Assembly (NCBI RefSeq): GCF_000613245.1
Contig: NZ_HG964938.1
Coordinates: 342,237 to 406,236, forward strand
DNA from: Mycobacterium asiaticum DSM 44297
Lineage (GTDB): Bacteria; Actinomycetota; Actinomycetes; Mycobacteriales; Mycobacteriaceae
Length of the DNA stretch: 64,000 bases
Reading direction: 5' to 3'
The notes beneath the pieces were generated by a model, which saw only the letters and a list, made by a program, of their open reading frames with translations, did no database searches and was not told the origin of the DNA. Both the position numbers and the translations under genes were made by a program. Below are positions 20,280 through 29,261 of the stretch, one piece after another; position 1 is the first letter of the stretch; each line of letters starts with the position of its first letter.

Positions 20280-21583
20280 CTCGTCGCACCCAACGCAGCC
20301 CGGACGGCGGACAGCAGACGGTCGTCGTCGGCCTCCGGAATGCAGCGCAGGTCCAGCAGGCAGGCGCCGTCGTGCACGCGCGGCAAGACGGCCGGGTTTC
20401 CCGTGCGCAAGGGGCCCGCCGCCGCCTCCGGCAACCGCACCGCCCAGCCGGGCAGAGGCACGCCCGGCGCTCCCCCGCCGCCGACCCGACCGTCATGGGC
20501 GACGACTGTGCCGCCGACCGCGGCGGCCAACTGGTCGGCACGCGCACGCAATCGCCGGCCGTCGGCGTGTAGGGCCTCGGTGACCGGAGAGGCGCCCGCG
20601 CTCACCGTGGCCTCCAGCGCGGCCAGTGTGAGTTTGTCGGCGCGGACCGCCCGGGCCAGCGGATGCCGCGCCATCCTGGACACCACCTCCGCGCGGCCCA
20701 GCACGATGCCGGCCTGCGGGCCACCGAGCAGTTTGTCGCCGCTGGCTGTGACGATGTCGGCGCCCTCGCGCAGCGCGGTGGCGGCGTCCGGCTCGTCTGG
20801 GAGTAGCGGGTCGGCGGCGAGCAGACCGCTGCCCAGATCTGAGATCAGCGGAATCTGTGTGTCGGCGAGCAGGCCGCGCAACTCGGTGAGCGTTGCCGCC
20901 GCGGTGAACCCCTGCACCCGGAAATTGCTCTGGTGCACCTTGAGCACGCAGCCGGTGTCCGGCCCGAGCGCCGCCGCGTAGTCCTCGAGATGCGTGCGGT
21001 TGGTGGTGCCGACCTCGCGCAACCGGGCGCCGGTGGAGGCGATCAGGTCAGGCAGCCGGAAACCCGCGCCGATCTCGATCAGTTCGCCGCGGCTCACGAT
21101 CACTTCGGCTCCGGCGGCCAGGGCGGTGGTGGCAAGCACCAGTGCGGCAGCGCCGTTGTTGACGACGAGCGCCTCCTCGGCCTGCGGGCAGGCGTCCAGC
21201 AGGGCGCGACGGGCGGCGACGCCGCGTTTGGAGCGGGTGCCGGTGGTCAGGTCGAGTTCGACGTCGACGTAGCCGCTGGCGGCGATGAGCGCCTCGGCCG
21301 CCCCGGCCGCCAGCGGCGCGCGCCCGAGGTTGGTGTGCACGACGACACCGGTCGCGTTCAGCACCGGCCGCAGCGAGCTGGTGGCGCGGGCTGCCAGGGC
21401 GGCTTCCAGCGCGTCGGGCACCTGCTCGGGCGGCACCTCACCGCGCCGTGCCCGATCCTGAACCTCGTTGATCAGCGCTCTGATCACATTGTCGCCCAGC
21501 CGTTTTCGTTCCCGTTGCACCGAGGTCAGGGCCAGCAACTGATCCGTGCGCGGAATCAATCGGCGCGGGTCGACCTGCGTCAC
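20276..21583 (-). CDS. selA: L-seryl-tRNA(Sec) selenium transferase SelA
   Basis: 435 residues. This PLP enzyme converts Ser-tRNA(Sec) to Sec-tRNA(Sec) using selenophosphate. The family-specific VLNATGVVVHTNLGRAPL, LEDYAAALGPDTGCVLKVHQSNF and the PLP-lysine motif TASGDKLLGGPQAG (Lys284) are all present. The start is GTG at 21583 with a weak GAAGA site. The tRNA-Sec gene lies 30 bp upstream on the same strand and selB overlaps the stop, so the three are probably co-transcribed. Confidence 0.96.
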   Translation of the reverse strand: MTQVDPRRLIPRTDQLLALTSVQRERKRLGDNVIRALINEVQDRARRGEVPPEQVPDALEAALAARATSSLRPVLNATGVVVHTNLGRAPLAAGAAEALIAASGYVDVELDLTTGTRSKRGVAARRALLDACPQAEEALVVNNGAAALVLATTALAAGAEVIVSRGELIEIGAGFRLPDLIASTGARLREVGTTNRTHLEDYAAALGPDTGCVLKVHQSNFRVQGFTAAATLTELRGLLADTQIPLISDLGSGLLAADPLLPDEPDAATALREGADIVTASGDKLLGGPQAGIVLGRAEVVSRMARHPLARAVRADKLTLAALEATVSAGASPVTEALHADGRRLRARADQLAAAVGGTVVAHDGRVGGGGAPGVPLPGWAVRLPEAAAGPLRTGNPAVLPRVHDGACLLDLRCIPEADDDRLLSAVRAALGATS

Positions 21584-21613
21584 TGATCTTCACCGCTTCC
21601 CTAGGTAGGCAAC

Positions 21614-21709
21614 TGGCGGAGGCGGACGGGAATCGAACCCGCCAGACCGAGATGCTCGGTCTCACCGGTTTTGAAGACCGGGGGGACCACCAGGAACCCA
21701 AACGCCTCC
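21614..21709 (-). tRNA. selC: tRNA-Sec (anticodon UCA)
   Basis: 96-nt gene read on the minus strand from GGAGGCG (21709) to an encoded CCA (21616-21614). The acceptor arms GGAGGCG and CGCCTCC pair. The anticodon stem-loop is CCGGT-CTTCAAA-ACCGG with anticodon TCA at 21674-21672. The long variable arm has a perfect 7-bp stem (GACCGAG/CTCGGTC) with a CAT loop, and the T arm has TTCGATT. The length, UCA anticodon and large extra arm identify tRNA-Sec. Position next to selA confirms it. Confidence 0.96.
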
Positions 21710-21739
21710 ACGGCTAAACCTAACCTGCGGCTCGGAACG

Positions 21740-21745
21740 TACGCT
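21740..21745 (+). promoter_or_regulatory. -10 box for leaderless selD
   Basis: TACGCT six bases before the ATG at 21752, the usual leaderless spacing. It also places the selD promoter immediately upstream of and divergent from selC. Confidence 0.5.
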
Positions 21746-21751
21746 CGGGCC

Positions 21752-22723
21752 ATGACCCGGCTCACCGGCTACGCCCATGGCGGCGGTTGCGCTTGCAAAA
21801 TCCCGCCCGGCGAGCTGGAGGACGCGGTGCGCGGGCTTGTCGGACAGCCCAGCGACGGCGTGCTCGTCGGCCTCGACGATGGCGACGACGCGGCCGCGGT
21901 GCTGGTCGGCGAGCTGGCGGTGTTGTCCACCGCGGATTTCTTCACGCCCGTCGTCGACGACGCCTACGACTGGGGCCGGATCGCCGCCGCCAACGCGCTG
22001 TCCGACATCTACGCGATGGGCGGGCGGCCGGTGATTGCGATCAACCTGGTCGGCTGGCCCCGCGACGTGCTGCCCATGGAGCTGATGACCGAGGTCCTGC
22101 GCGGCGGGCTGGCAGTGGCAGCAGAGGCGGGTTGTCCGGTGATCGGTGGCCACTCCATCGACGACCCGGAGCCGAAATACGGCATGGCGGTGACCGGCGT
22201 CGCGGACCCGGCACAGTTGCTTCGCAATGACGCTGCCGAGCCCGACTTGCCGCTCACCCTCACCAAACCGCTGGGCACCGGGTTGCTGAACAACCGGCAC
22301 AAGCAGACGGGCGAGATCTTCGACGAGGCGGTCGCCACCATGACCCGCTTGAACCGGGATGCCGCCGCGGCGGCCACCGAGGCGGGATTGCGCGCCGCCA
22401 CCGACGTCACCGGCTTCGGACTGCTCGGCCACCTGCACAAGATGTGCCGGGCGTCCGAGGTCGGCGCCGTCATCGACCGCGGCGCGGTCCCGGTGCTAGA
22501 GGCGGCGCGCGTGGCGCTGAAAGACGGCTTCGTCTCCGGCGGTTCCCGACGCAATTTGGACTGGGTGCGCCCGCATCTCACGCACTCCTCGGACGTCACC
22601 GAGGACGACCTGCTGCTGTTGGCCGACGCACAGACCTCCGGCGGGCTGCTGGTGGTCGGCGAATTGCCCGGTCATCCGGTGATCGGCCACACCGTCGCCG
22701 GCAGCGGCATCCAGATCCGCTGA
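21752..22723 (+). CDS. selD: Selenide, water dikinase (selenophosphate synthase)
   Basis: 323 residues. It makes selenophosphate from selenide and ATP, the Se donor for SelA. The N-terminal catalytic motif is HGGGCACK, so this is the cysteine form, not itself a selenoprotein. TADFFTPVVDDAYDWGRIAAANALSDIYAMGG binds Mg-ATP. The ATG at 21752 is chosen because it begins at family length and has a -10 box six bases upstream. It is divergent from selC-selA-selB and convergent with the formate dehydrogenase operon. Confidence 0.96.
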   Translation: MTRLTGYAHGGGCACKIPPGELEDAVRGLVGQPSDGVLVGLDDGDDAAAVLVGELAVLSTADFFTPVVDDAYDWGRIAAANALSDIYAMGGRPVIAINLVGWPRDVLPMELMTEVLRGGLAVAAEAGCPVIGGHSIDDPEPKYGMAVTGVADPAQLLRNDAAEPDLPLTLTKPLGTGLLNNRHKQTGEIFDEAVATMTRLNRDAAAAATEAGLRAATDVTGFGLLGHLHKMCRASEVGAVIDRGAVPVLEAARVALKDGFVSGGSRRNLDWVRPHLTHSSDVTEDDLLLLADAQTSGGLLVVGELPGHPVIGHTVAGSGIQIR

Positions 22724-22726
22724 GCG

Positions 22727-22798
22727 GGCGCACCGAGCGTGGGGGTTATGGCCCAAGAATTGCCATTTCAAGTGCAAGAGGCTCACGCTCGACGCGCC
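22727..22798. terminator. Inverted-repeat hairpin between convergent selD and nrfD
   Basis: Two 15-bp arms (22727-22741 and 22784-22798) pair with two mismatches, including a perfect 8-bp core CGAGCGTG/CACGCTCG. The 42-nt loop is less GC-rich than its surroundings. It fills most of the 105-bp gap between two converging genes, so a bidirectional terminator is the simplest reading. There is no U-tract. Confidence 0.5.
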
Positions 22799-22828
22799 AC
22801 GTCAATGCCCGGTGGCTGACGCGCGGGG

Positions 22829-23896
22829 TCAGCCCCCGGTGGTAATCGAGTCGTCGGTGACACCGGCCGCGCGCCGTGCCGCCAGCCGCCGCTTCTGCGG
22901 CTCGATCGTGTACCGCGGATCGCGCGCCGATTCCTTGCCCGCCTCGAAGAAACCGAACCGCAGCAGCGCTGAGGCCGCCAGCAGTGTCAGACCGGACAGG
23001 GCTGCGGTACCGCGGCGTCCGCCACCGAACAGCGCCCCCAGGCCGCCGACCGCGGCCAGCCGTTCGCTCCATTCCAGCATCCGGCCCGGCGTCCCCTGGT
23101 GCAGCGGTTCGGTGGTGACCGGGTCCATCCGATGCTCGGTGACCCGCGCCGAGACCAGGTCACACACCGCGCCGATGACCGCGAGCTTGCGAGCCGGCCC
23201 GGCCTCGGCTACCGGGGTGGTGATCATGGCCAGCCCTGAGGCGGCCAGGCTCGCCGAACTGACGAACACGAACGGCAGGTCCCGGTATGCGGCGTTCCAG
23301 GTCGGCGTCGCGGTGTCGCAGAGCAGCACGGCCGTGTACACCGCCAGCGGCGCCCCGAACAGCGCGGCTTCCAAACCGGCCGGCCCCTCCACCGCACGCA
23401 GCACCGGACGCAGCCGCCCGAGCGGCGCTCGTTCGCCGGTGAGCCGGTCCAGCTCGGACACCGCGGCCACCCCGGCGCCGGCGCTGAAAGCGCTGAGAAT
23501 CCACGAGCCCAGGCTCATCGGCGAGGTCAGCTTGACGGTGCGCAGCATGTTGACGAACCGCTCCGGCCGACCGAGGTCCTTGACCAGCGCCACCGCGCCC
23601 AGCGCCACCGCACCCAGCGCGGACAGCCGCGCATTGCGCCGCAGCGTCGGGCGCCCGGTCAGCTGCGCGCCGGCGGCCAGCAAGCTGGATCCGCCGGCCA
23701 CGCCGCCCAGGAACAAGTACGCCCCCACCTCGTGCCCCCAGGGCGCCGGCTTGACCACCGGGCGCCCGTAGTAGCTGGTGAACTCCGCATCCGGGACCAT
23801 CAGCGACTCGTCGCGCCGGCGCCGTCCCTTGCCCCGGCGCCGCTTACCGCCGACGGGTTCGGGTGGCCTCAGACTGTCGTATTCCGACGTGCTCAC
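22829..23896 (-). CDS. nrfD: NrfD-type membrane subunit of formate dehydrogenase
   Basis: 355 residues. A basic N-terminal tail (KRRRGKGRRRR) is followed by about eight hydrophobic helices, beginning HEVGAYLFLGGVAGGSSLLAAGAQL, a typical NrfD/PsrC start. It would anchor the iron-sulfur and catalytic subunits and pass electrons to menaquinone (inference from family). The GTG start overlaps the iron-sulfur subunit stop by 4 bp (GTGA). It replaces the cytochrome b subunit of E. coli FdnI. Confidence 0.88.
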   Translation of the reverse strand: MSTSEYDSLRPPEPVGGKRRRGKGRRRRDESLMVPDAEFTSYYGRPVVKPAPWGHEVGAYLFLGGVAGGSSLLAAGAQLTGRPTLRRNARLSALGAVALGAVALVKDLGRPERFVNMLRTVKLTSPMSLGSWILSAFSAGAGVAAVSELDRLTGERAPLGRLRPVLRAVEGPAGLEAALFGAPLAVYTAVLLCDTATPTWNAAYRDLPFVFVSSASLAASGLAMITTPVAEAGPARKLAVIGAVCDLVSARVTEHRMDPVTTEPLHQGTPGRMLEWSERLAAVGGLGALFGGGRRGTAALSGLTLLAASALLRFGFFEAGKESARDPRYTIEPQKRRLAARRAAGVTDDSITTGG

Positions 23897-24879
23897 CGGC
23901 TGCTCCAGAAGGCCAGCACGGCCGCACCGACCATGCCGGCCGCCGCGACGCCGGCCCGCTTGAACATGGTCGTCAGGTCGGCCGTGCAGACCCGCGGGTC
24001 GGGCGGCAGGCCGTACACCTCCGGCTCATCGAGCAGCAGGAACACCGACCCGATGCCGCCAACGCCGTCGTTCTCGTTGGCGCCGTAGAGGCGCGCTTCG
24101 GTGAGCCCCTGCGCGTGCAACTGGGCGACCCGCTCGCGGGCCTGTGCGACGAGGTCGTCGTGGTCGCCGAACTTGATCGACGTGGTTGGGCAGGTCTTGG
24201 CGCAGGCCGGTATCTCGTCCTCGACGAGCCGGTCGTAGCAGAGCGTGCATTTCTGGGCCACTCCGGTGACGAACTCGTGCCCTGGCCGCTCGGCACGTTT
24301 GGCGGGCGTCGTATAGGTGCCGTCGCTGCGGCGTTCGACCACCCCGAACGGGCACCCGGCGACGCAGGTGCCGCACCCGTTGCAGACGTCGTCCTGCACG
24401 ACGACGGTGCCGAACTCGGTGCGGAACAACGCGCCGGTCGGGCAGACGTCGAGGCAGCCGGCGTGGGTGCAGTGCTTACACACGTCCGACGCCATCAACC
24501 AGCGGAACTCCGGCGTGGCGGGTGGAGTCGCGGGTGGGCTCGAGGGCGGCGCAGTGTCAGGCGCGCTGGGGATCGACGGCATCCCGAGGTTGACGAGCGC
24601 GCGCCCGGACTCGCGGGCCTGCTCGATTCTTTCCCGCCCCTGCTCGATGAACGCAACATGCCGCCAGGTGCTGGCCCCGAGGTGGCCGGTGTTGTCGTAG
24701 GAGGAGCCCAGGATTTCCAGGTCACCGTCCAGCGGGTTGCGATTCCATTCTTTGCACGCCACCTCGCAGGCCTTGCAGCCGATGCAGATTGAGGTGTCGG
24801 TGAAGAATCCCTTCCGCGGCTGCGGCTCGGGCCAGCGCGCATCGGAGGTCGGGTCGGTAGGTCCGGCCAGCTGACCCAT
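23893..24879 (-). CDS. Formate dehydrogenase iron-sulfur subunit (four [4Fe-4S])
   Basis: 328 residues. Ferredoxin-like clusters: CIGCKACEVACKEW, CKHCTHAGCLDVCPTGA, CNGCGTCVAGCPFG and CTLCYDR...CAKTCPT, the FdnH/FdoH arrangement. A Pro/Ser/Thr-rich insert (about residues 106-123) separates the first cluster from the second. A single hydrophobic helix near the C-terminus (about 305-321) may anchor it. Its ATG overlaps the catalytic-subunit stop by one base (TGATG). It carries electrons from the molybdopterin subunit to NrfD. Confidence 0.93.
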   Translation of the reverse strand: MGQLAGPTDPTSDARWPEPQPRKGFFTDTSICIGCKACEVACKEWNRNPLDGDLEILGSSYDNTGHLGASTWRHVAFIEQGRERIEQARESGRALVNLGMPSIPSAPDTAPPSSPPATPPATPEFRWLMASDVCKHCTHAGCLDVCPTGALFRTEFGTVVVQDDVCNGCGTCVAGCPFGVVERRSDGTYTTPAKRAERPGHEFVTGVAQKCTLCYDRLVEDEIPACAKTCPTTSIKFGDHDDLVAQARERVAQLHAQGLTEARLYGANENDGVGGIGSVFLLLDEPEVYGLPPDPRVCTADLTTMFKRAGVAAAGMVGAAVLAFWSSR

Positions 24880-27800
24880 CAGCCCTCCCGTTCTGGATCG
24901 GTGACACGGACATTGTCGGTCTCGACGGTCACACCCGCCCGCGACTGATACTCGTCAATCAGCCGCAATAGCGCATCGCCCTGCGGTCGGCGGCCCGGGC
25001 GGATGTCACACGATCCGGCCTTGGACTCCTGGATCTGCACGTTGGGGTCCAGCACCACACCCAGCAGGTCATTGGCCGCGTCCCCGCTGACCACCGCGTC
25101 GCTACCCACCCCCCAGTGGTAGGGCAGACCGATCTGGTGGATGGTGCGCCCGCCCACCACCAGCGGCGTCATCCGTTCGGTGACAAGCACTTTGGCCTCG
25201 ATCGCGGCTCGCGGCGAGATGATGGTGGCCCAGCCGTACGGCTTTAGGCCGCGTTCGGCAGCCAGCTCCGGCGAGACCTCGCAGAACATCTCGGGCTGCA
25301 GTTCGGACAGGTAGGGCAGCCACCGGCTCATCCCGCCCGCGGTGTGGTGCTCGGTGAGCCGGTAGGTGGTGAATACGTAGGGATACACGTCCACGCCCGG
25401 GTCGCCGGCGCTCGGCGCCCACAGGTTGTCCTTGCGGGGGAACATGATTCGCGACGGGCTCTGCTGCTGCGGATACAACGCGTTCGCGACCGGCGACTCC
25501 TGCGGCTCGTAGTGGGTGGGCAGCGGACCATCGACCATGCCTTTCGGCGCGAACAGCCAGCCTTTGCCGTCGGCCTGCATGATGAACGGGTCATCACCGG
25601 CCAGGGCGGCCGGTCCGCCGATGTCCGGGTCGGGCCGGTCGCCGGGGGCGCGGTCAGGCGGGAAATCCGGCACGTCGTGACCGACCCAGCGGCCCTGCTG
25701 CTCGTCCCACCAGACGTAGCGCTTGCGCTCGCTCCACGGCTTGCCGTCGGGGTCGGCAGAGGCGCGGTTGTACAGGATGCGCCGGTCGGCGGGCCATGCC
25801 CAGCCCCACTCGGACTGATTCGGCCGCGGACCGCCCTGCGGCGCCCGGCGCGCGGCCTGGTTCACGCCGTCGGCCCGCACCCCGGAGTAGATCCAGCAGC
25901 CGCAGGACGTCGACCCGTCCGCGCGCAGTTCGTGATAGCCCGAGAGCGGGCGGCCCGCCTCGGGACCGGTGACCTGAAAACCGTTGATCTCGGCTAGCAC
26001 CGCCTCGGAGTCCGGCTCGCCGTGCTCGTTGGTGGGGTAGTCCCAGGTGAGATCAAGCAGTGGACGGTCCCGCTGGTCCGTCGAACCCGCCAGGCGTTGC
26101 CGGATCCGGTTGCCCAGTTCGACGAAGAACTGCAGTTCGCTCTGGCAGTCGCCCGGCGGGTCGACCGCCTGGTGTCGCCATTGCACCATCCGTTGCGTCT
26201 GGGTGAACGAGCCCGCCTTCTCGACATGGGTGGCAGCGGGGAAGAAGAACACCTCGGTAGCGATGTCCTCGGTCTTCAACTCGCCAGACGCGATTTCGGG
26301 ACCGTCCTTCCAGAACGTGGCCGACTCGATGAGGTTCAGGTCGCGCACGACCAACCACTTCAGGTGTGACATGCCCAGCCGCTGCATCCGGCCGTGCGCC
26401 GACCCGACGGCCGGGTTCTGTCCCAGCAGGAAGTACCCGTCGACCTCGTCCTCAAGCATGGCCATCACGGTCTGATAGGTGCCGTGCGGACCGGACAGGC
26501 GCGGCAGGTAGTCGTACGCCCAGTCATTGTCTGCGCGGGCCGCATCACCCCACCACGCCTTGAGCAGGCTGACAATATAGGCGTCGGCGTCGGCCCAGTA
26601 ACCCTTCTGGTTCTTCGGCCCGACCGCGTCGATGTAATCCCGGAAGGTGTCGTGCAGTCCCGCTTTAGGCATCGGTAGGTAGCCGGGCAGCAGGTTGAAC
26701 AGTGTCGGAATGTCTGTGGAGCCCTGGATGGTGGCGTGGCCGCGCAACGCCATGATCCCGCCTCCCGGCCGTCCAACGTTGCCGAGCAGCAACTGCAGAA
26801 TCGTTGAGGTCCTGATGAATTGGGCACCGAGCGTGTGCTGGGTCCAGCCGACCGCGTAGGCGAAGCAGGTGGTGCGCTCGCGCCCGGAGTTCTCGGTCAC
26901 CGCCCGGGCGAGGTAGTCGAAGTCTTCCAGACTGATCCCGCACACGTCACGAACCATCTCCGGGGTGTAGCGGGAGTAGTGCCGCTTGACGATCTGGAAC
27001 ACCGTCCGCGGATCCTGCAGCGTCTCGTCGCGCAACACCCGGGCATGCGGCAAGACCGGGCCGCCGCTGCCGTGCGAGTGGCCGGCGGCGCGCGCCGACG
27101 CGCTGGCACCGTGCTCGCCGTTTTCTTGTTCGGCGTAGCTCCACGTCGACGGGTCGTATTGGCCCGTCTCGGGATCGAACCCCGAGAACAGCCCACCGAG
27201 GTCCTCGGTGTCCCGGAAGTCGTCGTTGATCAGGGTCGCGGCGTTGGTGTAGGCAACCACATACTCGGAGAACCACAGCTCGTTGCTGATCACGTAATTG
27301 ATCAGCGCACCGAGCAGCACCACGTCGGAGCCGGCCCGGATCGCGATGTGCCTATCCGACACCGCCGACGTGCGGGTGAACCGTGGGTCGACGTGAATGA
27401 CCTTGGCGCCCTTGGCCCGAGCCTCCTCCACCCATTGATAGCCGACGGGGTGGCACTCGGCCATGTTGGAGCCCTGGATGACGATGCAGTCCGCGTTGGC
27501 CATGTCCTGCAGTGATTGGGTGGCGCCACCGCGCCCGAAGGAAGTTCCCAGACCGGGAACTGTGGAGGAGTGTCAAATACGGGCTTGGTTCTCGATCTGG
27601 ATGGCGCCCGCGGCGGTGAAGAGCTTTTTGATGACGTAGTTCTCTTCGTTGTCCAGCGTCGCGCCGCCCAGTGCCGCGATCTTCAAGGTGCGGCGCAGCG
27701 GATGGCCCTTCTTGTCGATGTCCTGCCACGCGTGGCGGCGCGCCTCCACGAAACGGTCGGCCACCATGTCGATGGCGGTGTCCAGGTCCAGCGACCGCCA

Positions 27801-28154
27801 CTCGGTGGCATGCGGTGCCCGGTAGAGCATCTTGGTCTGCCGGCCCGGCGAATTCACCAACTGCTCACTGGCCGAGCCCTTCGGGCACAGCCGCCCGCGC
27901 GATACCGGCGAATCTGGGTCACCCTCGATCTGTACGACCCGCTCGTCCTTGACGTAGACCCGCTGCCCGCAACCGACCGCGCAGTACGGGCAGATGCTCT
28001 GTACCACCCGGTCGGCCGTTGCTGTGCGCGGCGTGAGTGCGCGCGTCTGCTTCGAGGTGACCGCAGGTCCGCGGCCCAACACATCCCCCGACCGGAACTG
28101 CCGTATGACGGGCCATTCCAGAAAGAGGCGCGACACGGGGTTCTTTGGAGCCAT
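24879..28154 (-). CDS. fdh: Selenocysteine-containing formate dehydrogenase catalytic subunit (UGA at 27573-27575 read as Sec)
   Basis: 1091 residues including Sec194. The frame is interrupted only by TGA at 27575-27573, exactly where E. coli FdnG has Sec: the context IENQARI-U-HSSTVPGLGTSFGRGG matches its NQARV-U-HGPTVASLA. Upstream is the [4Fe-4S] site Cys55, 58, 62 and 90. Downstream are the molybdopterin regions (VIQGSNMAECHPVGYQW, VDPRFTRTS) and a C-terminal MGD-binding domain. A SECIS hairpin follows the UGA. No twin-arginine signal is present, unlike E. coli FdnG, suggesting a cytoplasmic active site. The ATG at 28154 is seven bases after a TAGGCT box; TTG at 28160 is an alternative. 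It oxidises formate to CO2 (or the reverse). Confidence 0.96.
27543..27575 (-). promoter_or_regulatory. Sec UGA codon and bacterial SECIS hairpin
   Basis: The UGA is at 27575-27573. Eleven nucleotides later begins a perfect 7-bp stem, AGTTCCC (27561-27555) with GGGAACT (27549-27543), capped by the loop GGTCT. GGUCU is the loop bound by SelB in E. coli fdhF, and the loop begins 18 nt after the UGA, a normal bacterial SECIS distance. The hairpin itself is translated. Confidence 0.93.
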
Positions 28155-28161
28155 GGTCAAA

Positions 28162-28167
28162 AGCCTA
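28162..28167 (-). promoter_or_regulatory. Possible -10 box for formate dehydrogenase operon
   Basis: TAGGCT on the minus strand, seven bases before the ATG at 28154, would give a leaderless mRNA. The matching -35 would fall within the upstream hairpin and is poor. Confidence 0.35.
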
Positions 28168-28179
28168 GTTGGGCCGACA

Positions 28180-28220
28180 CGCAGCCGCAGTGCACATTAC
28201 GAAGCGTTGCTGCGGCTGCG
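28180..28220 (-). terminator. Perfect 11-bp hairpin between LLM gene and fdh
   Basis: CTGCGGCTGCG (28220-28210 on the minus strand) pairs perfectly with CGCAGCCGCAG (28190-28180), with a 19-nt loop. It starts 2 bp after the stop of the upstream same-strand oxidoreductase gene and ends 25 bp before fdh. It probably terminates the upstream transcript, isolating the fdh operon. Confidence 0.6.
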
Positions 28221-28221
28221 G

Positions 28222-29259
28222 TCAAACCAATTCGCGCAAAGTCTCAATGAGCTTGACCCGCTCGCCAGGCGTCGCCGCGATCGGCGCCACATTCAGCGTC
28301 GTCACCCCCGCCTCGCGGTAGGCCGCCACGCGCTCCTTGACGAACTCCCGGGTGCCGATCAGGTTCACGTCCCGCACCAGTTCGTCGGGAACGACTTTGG
28401 CGGCGCCTTCCTTGTCACCGGCCAGGTACAGCTCCTGAATCCGGTCGGCCTGCGGTCCGTAGCCGTACTTGGTGGCCAGCGTGTGATAAAAGTTCTTGCC
28501 CTTGGCACCCATGCCGCCGATGTAGAGCGCCAGGTGCGGCTTGACGAATTCGCGTAGCGGCTCGACGTTTTCGCCGATGGCCAGCGTCGGGCCGGCATAG
28601 ACCTCGAGCTCACCCAGCGCCGGGTCACGCTTGGCCTGCCCGGCGGCGAGCGATTTGCCCCACACGTCCTGGGCCTTCTCCGGCAGGAAAAAGATCGGTT
28701 GCCACCCTTCGGCCAACTCCGCGGCCAACTCAACGTTTTTCGGCCCAAGTGCGGCCACCAGGACCGGGATACGTTCCCGCACCGGATGATTGATCAGCTT
28801 CAGCGGCTTGCCGAGCCCGGTGCCCTGCTCGGGCGGCAACGGGATCGTGTAGTGCTGCCCTTGGTACCGGACGGTCTCCCGACGCCACACCTGACGGCAG
28901 ATCTCGATGACCTCCCGGGTCCGGGCGATCGGGGCGTCATAGGGGACGCCGTGGAAACCCTCGATCACCTGTGGACCCGAAGCGCCCAGCCCGAGGGTGA
29001 ATCGGCCGTCGGAGACGTAGTCGAGCCCGGCGGCCGTCATCGCGGTCAGGGTTGGAGTGCGGGTGTAGAGCTGCAGGATCCCCGAGGCCAACTCGACCCG
29101 CTCGGTGCTGGCCGCAAGATAGCCCAGCGCGCTGACCGCGTCGTACGAATACGCCTCGGGGACAAAGACAATGTCCAGCCCGGCACGTTCGAGGTCCGCC
29201 ACTTCGGCGGCGACTTCCCTGAAGCCGCCGGCATAGTTGATCGCCAGTCCGATGCGCAT
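28222..29259 (-). CDS. LLM-class F420-dependent oxidoreductase
   Basis: 345 residues. MRIGLAINYAGGFREVAAEVADLERAGLDIVFVPE and ASTERVELASGILQLYTRTPTLTAMTAAGLDYVSDGRFTLGLGASGPQVIEG are typical of mycobacterial F420-dependent luciferase-like enzymes. The reaction is unknown. It lies 2 bp downstream of a SnoaL-like gene, so the pair is likely one operon, ended by the hairpin at 28180-28220. Confidence 0.88.
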   Translation of the reverse strand: MRIGLAINYAGGFREVAAEVADLERAGLDIVFVPEAYSYDAVSALGYLAASTERVELASGILQLYTRTPTLTAMTAAGLDYVSDGRFTLGLGASGPQVIEGFHGVPYDAPIARTREVIEICRQVWRRETVRYQGQHYTIPLPPEQGTGLGKPLKLINHPVRERIPVLVAALGPKNVELAAELAEGWQPIFFLPEKAQDVWGKSLAAGQAKRDPALGELEVYAGPTLAIGENVEPLREFVKPHLALYIGGMGAKGKNFYHTLATKYGYGPQADRIQELYLAGDKEGAAKVVPDELVRDVNLIGTREFVKERVAAYREAGVTTLNVAPIAATPGERVKLIETLRELV

Positions 29260-29261
29260 GA

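Noticed and set aside
27504-28160. Formate dehydrogenase split into two genes or a nonsense pseudogene
   Set aside because: The stop is TGA at the exact Sec position, a SECIS hairpin follows, and all Sec genes are adjacent.
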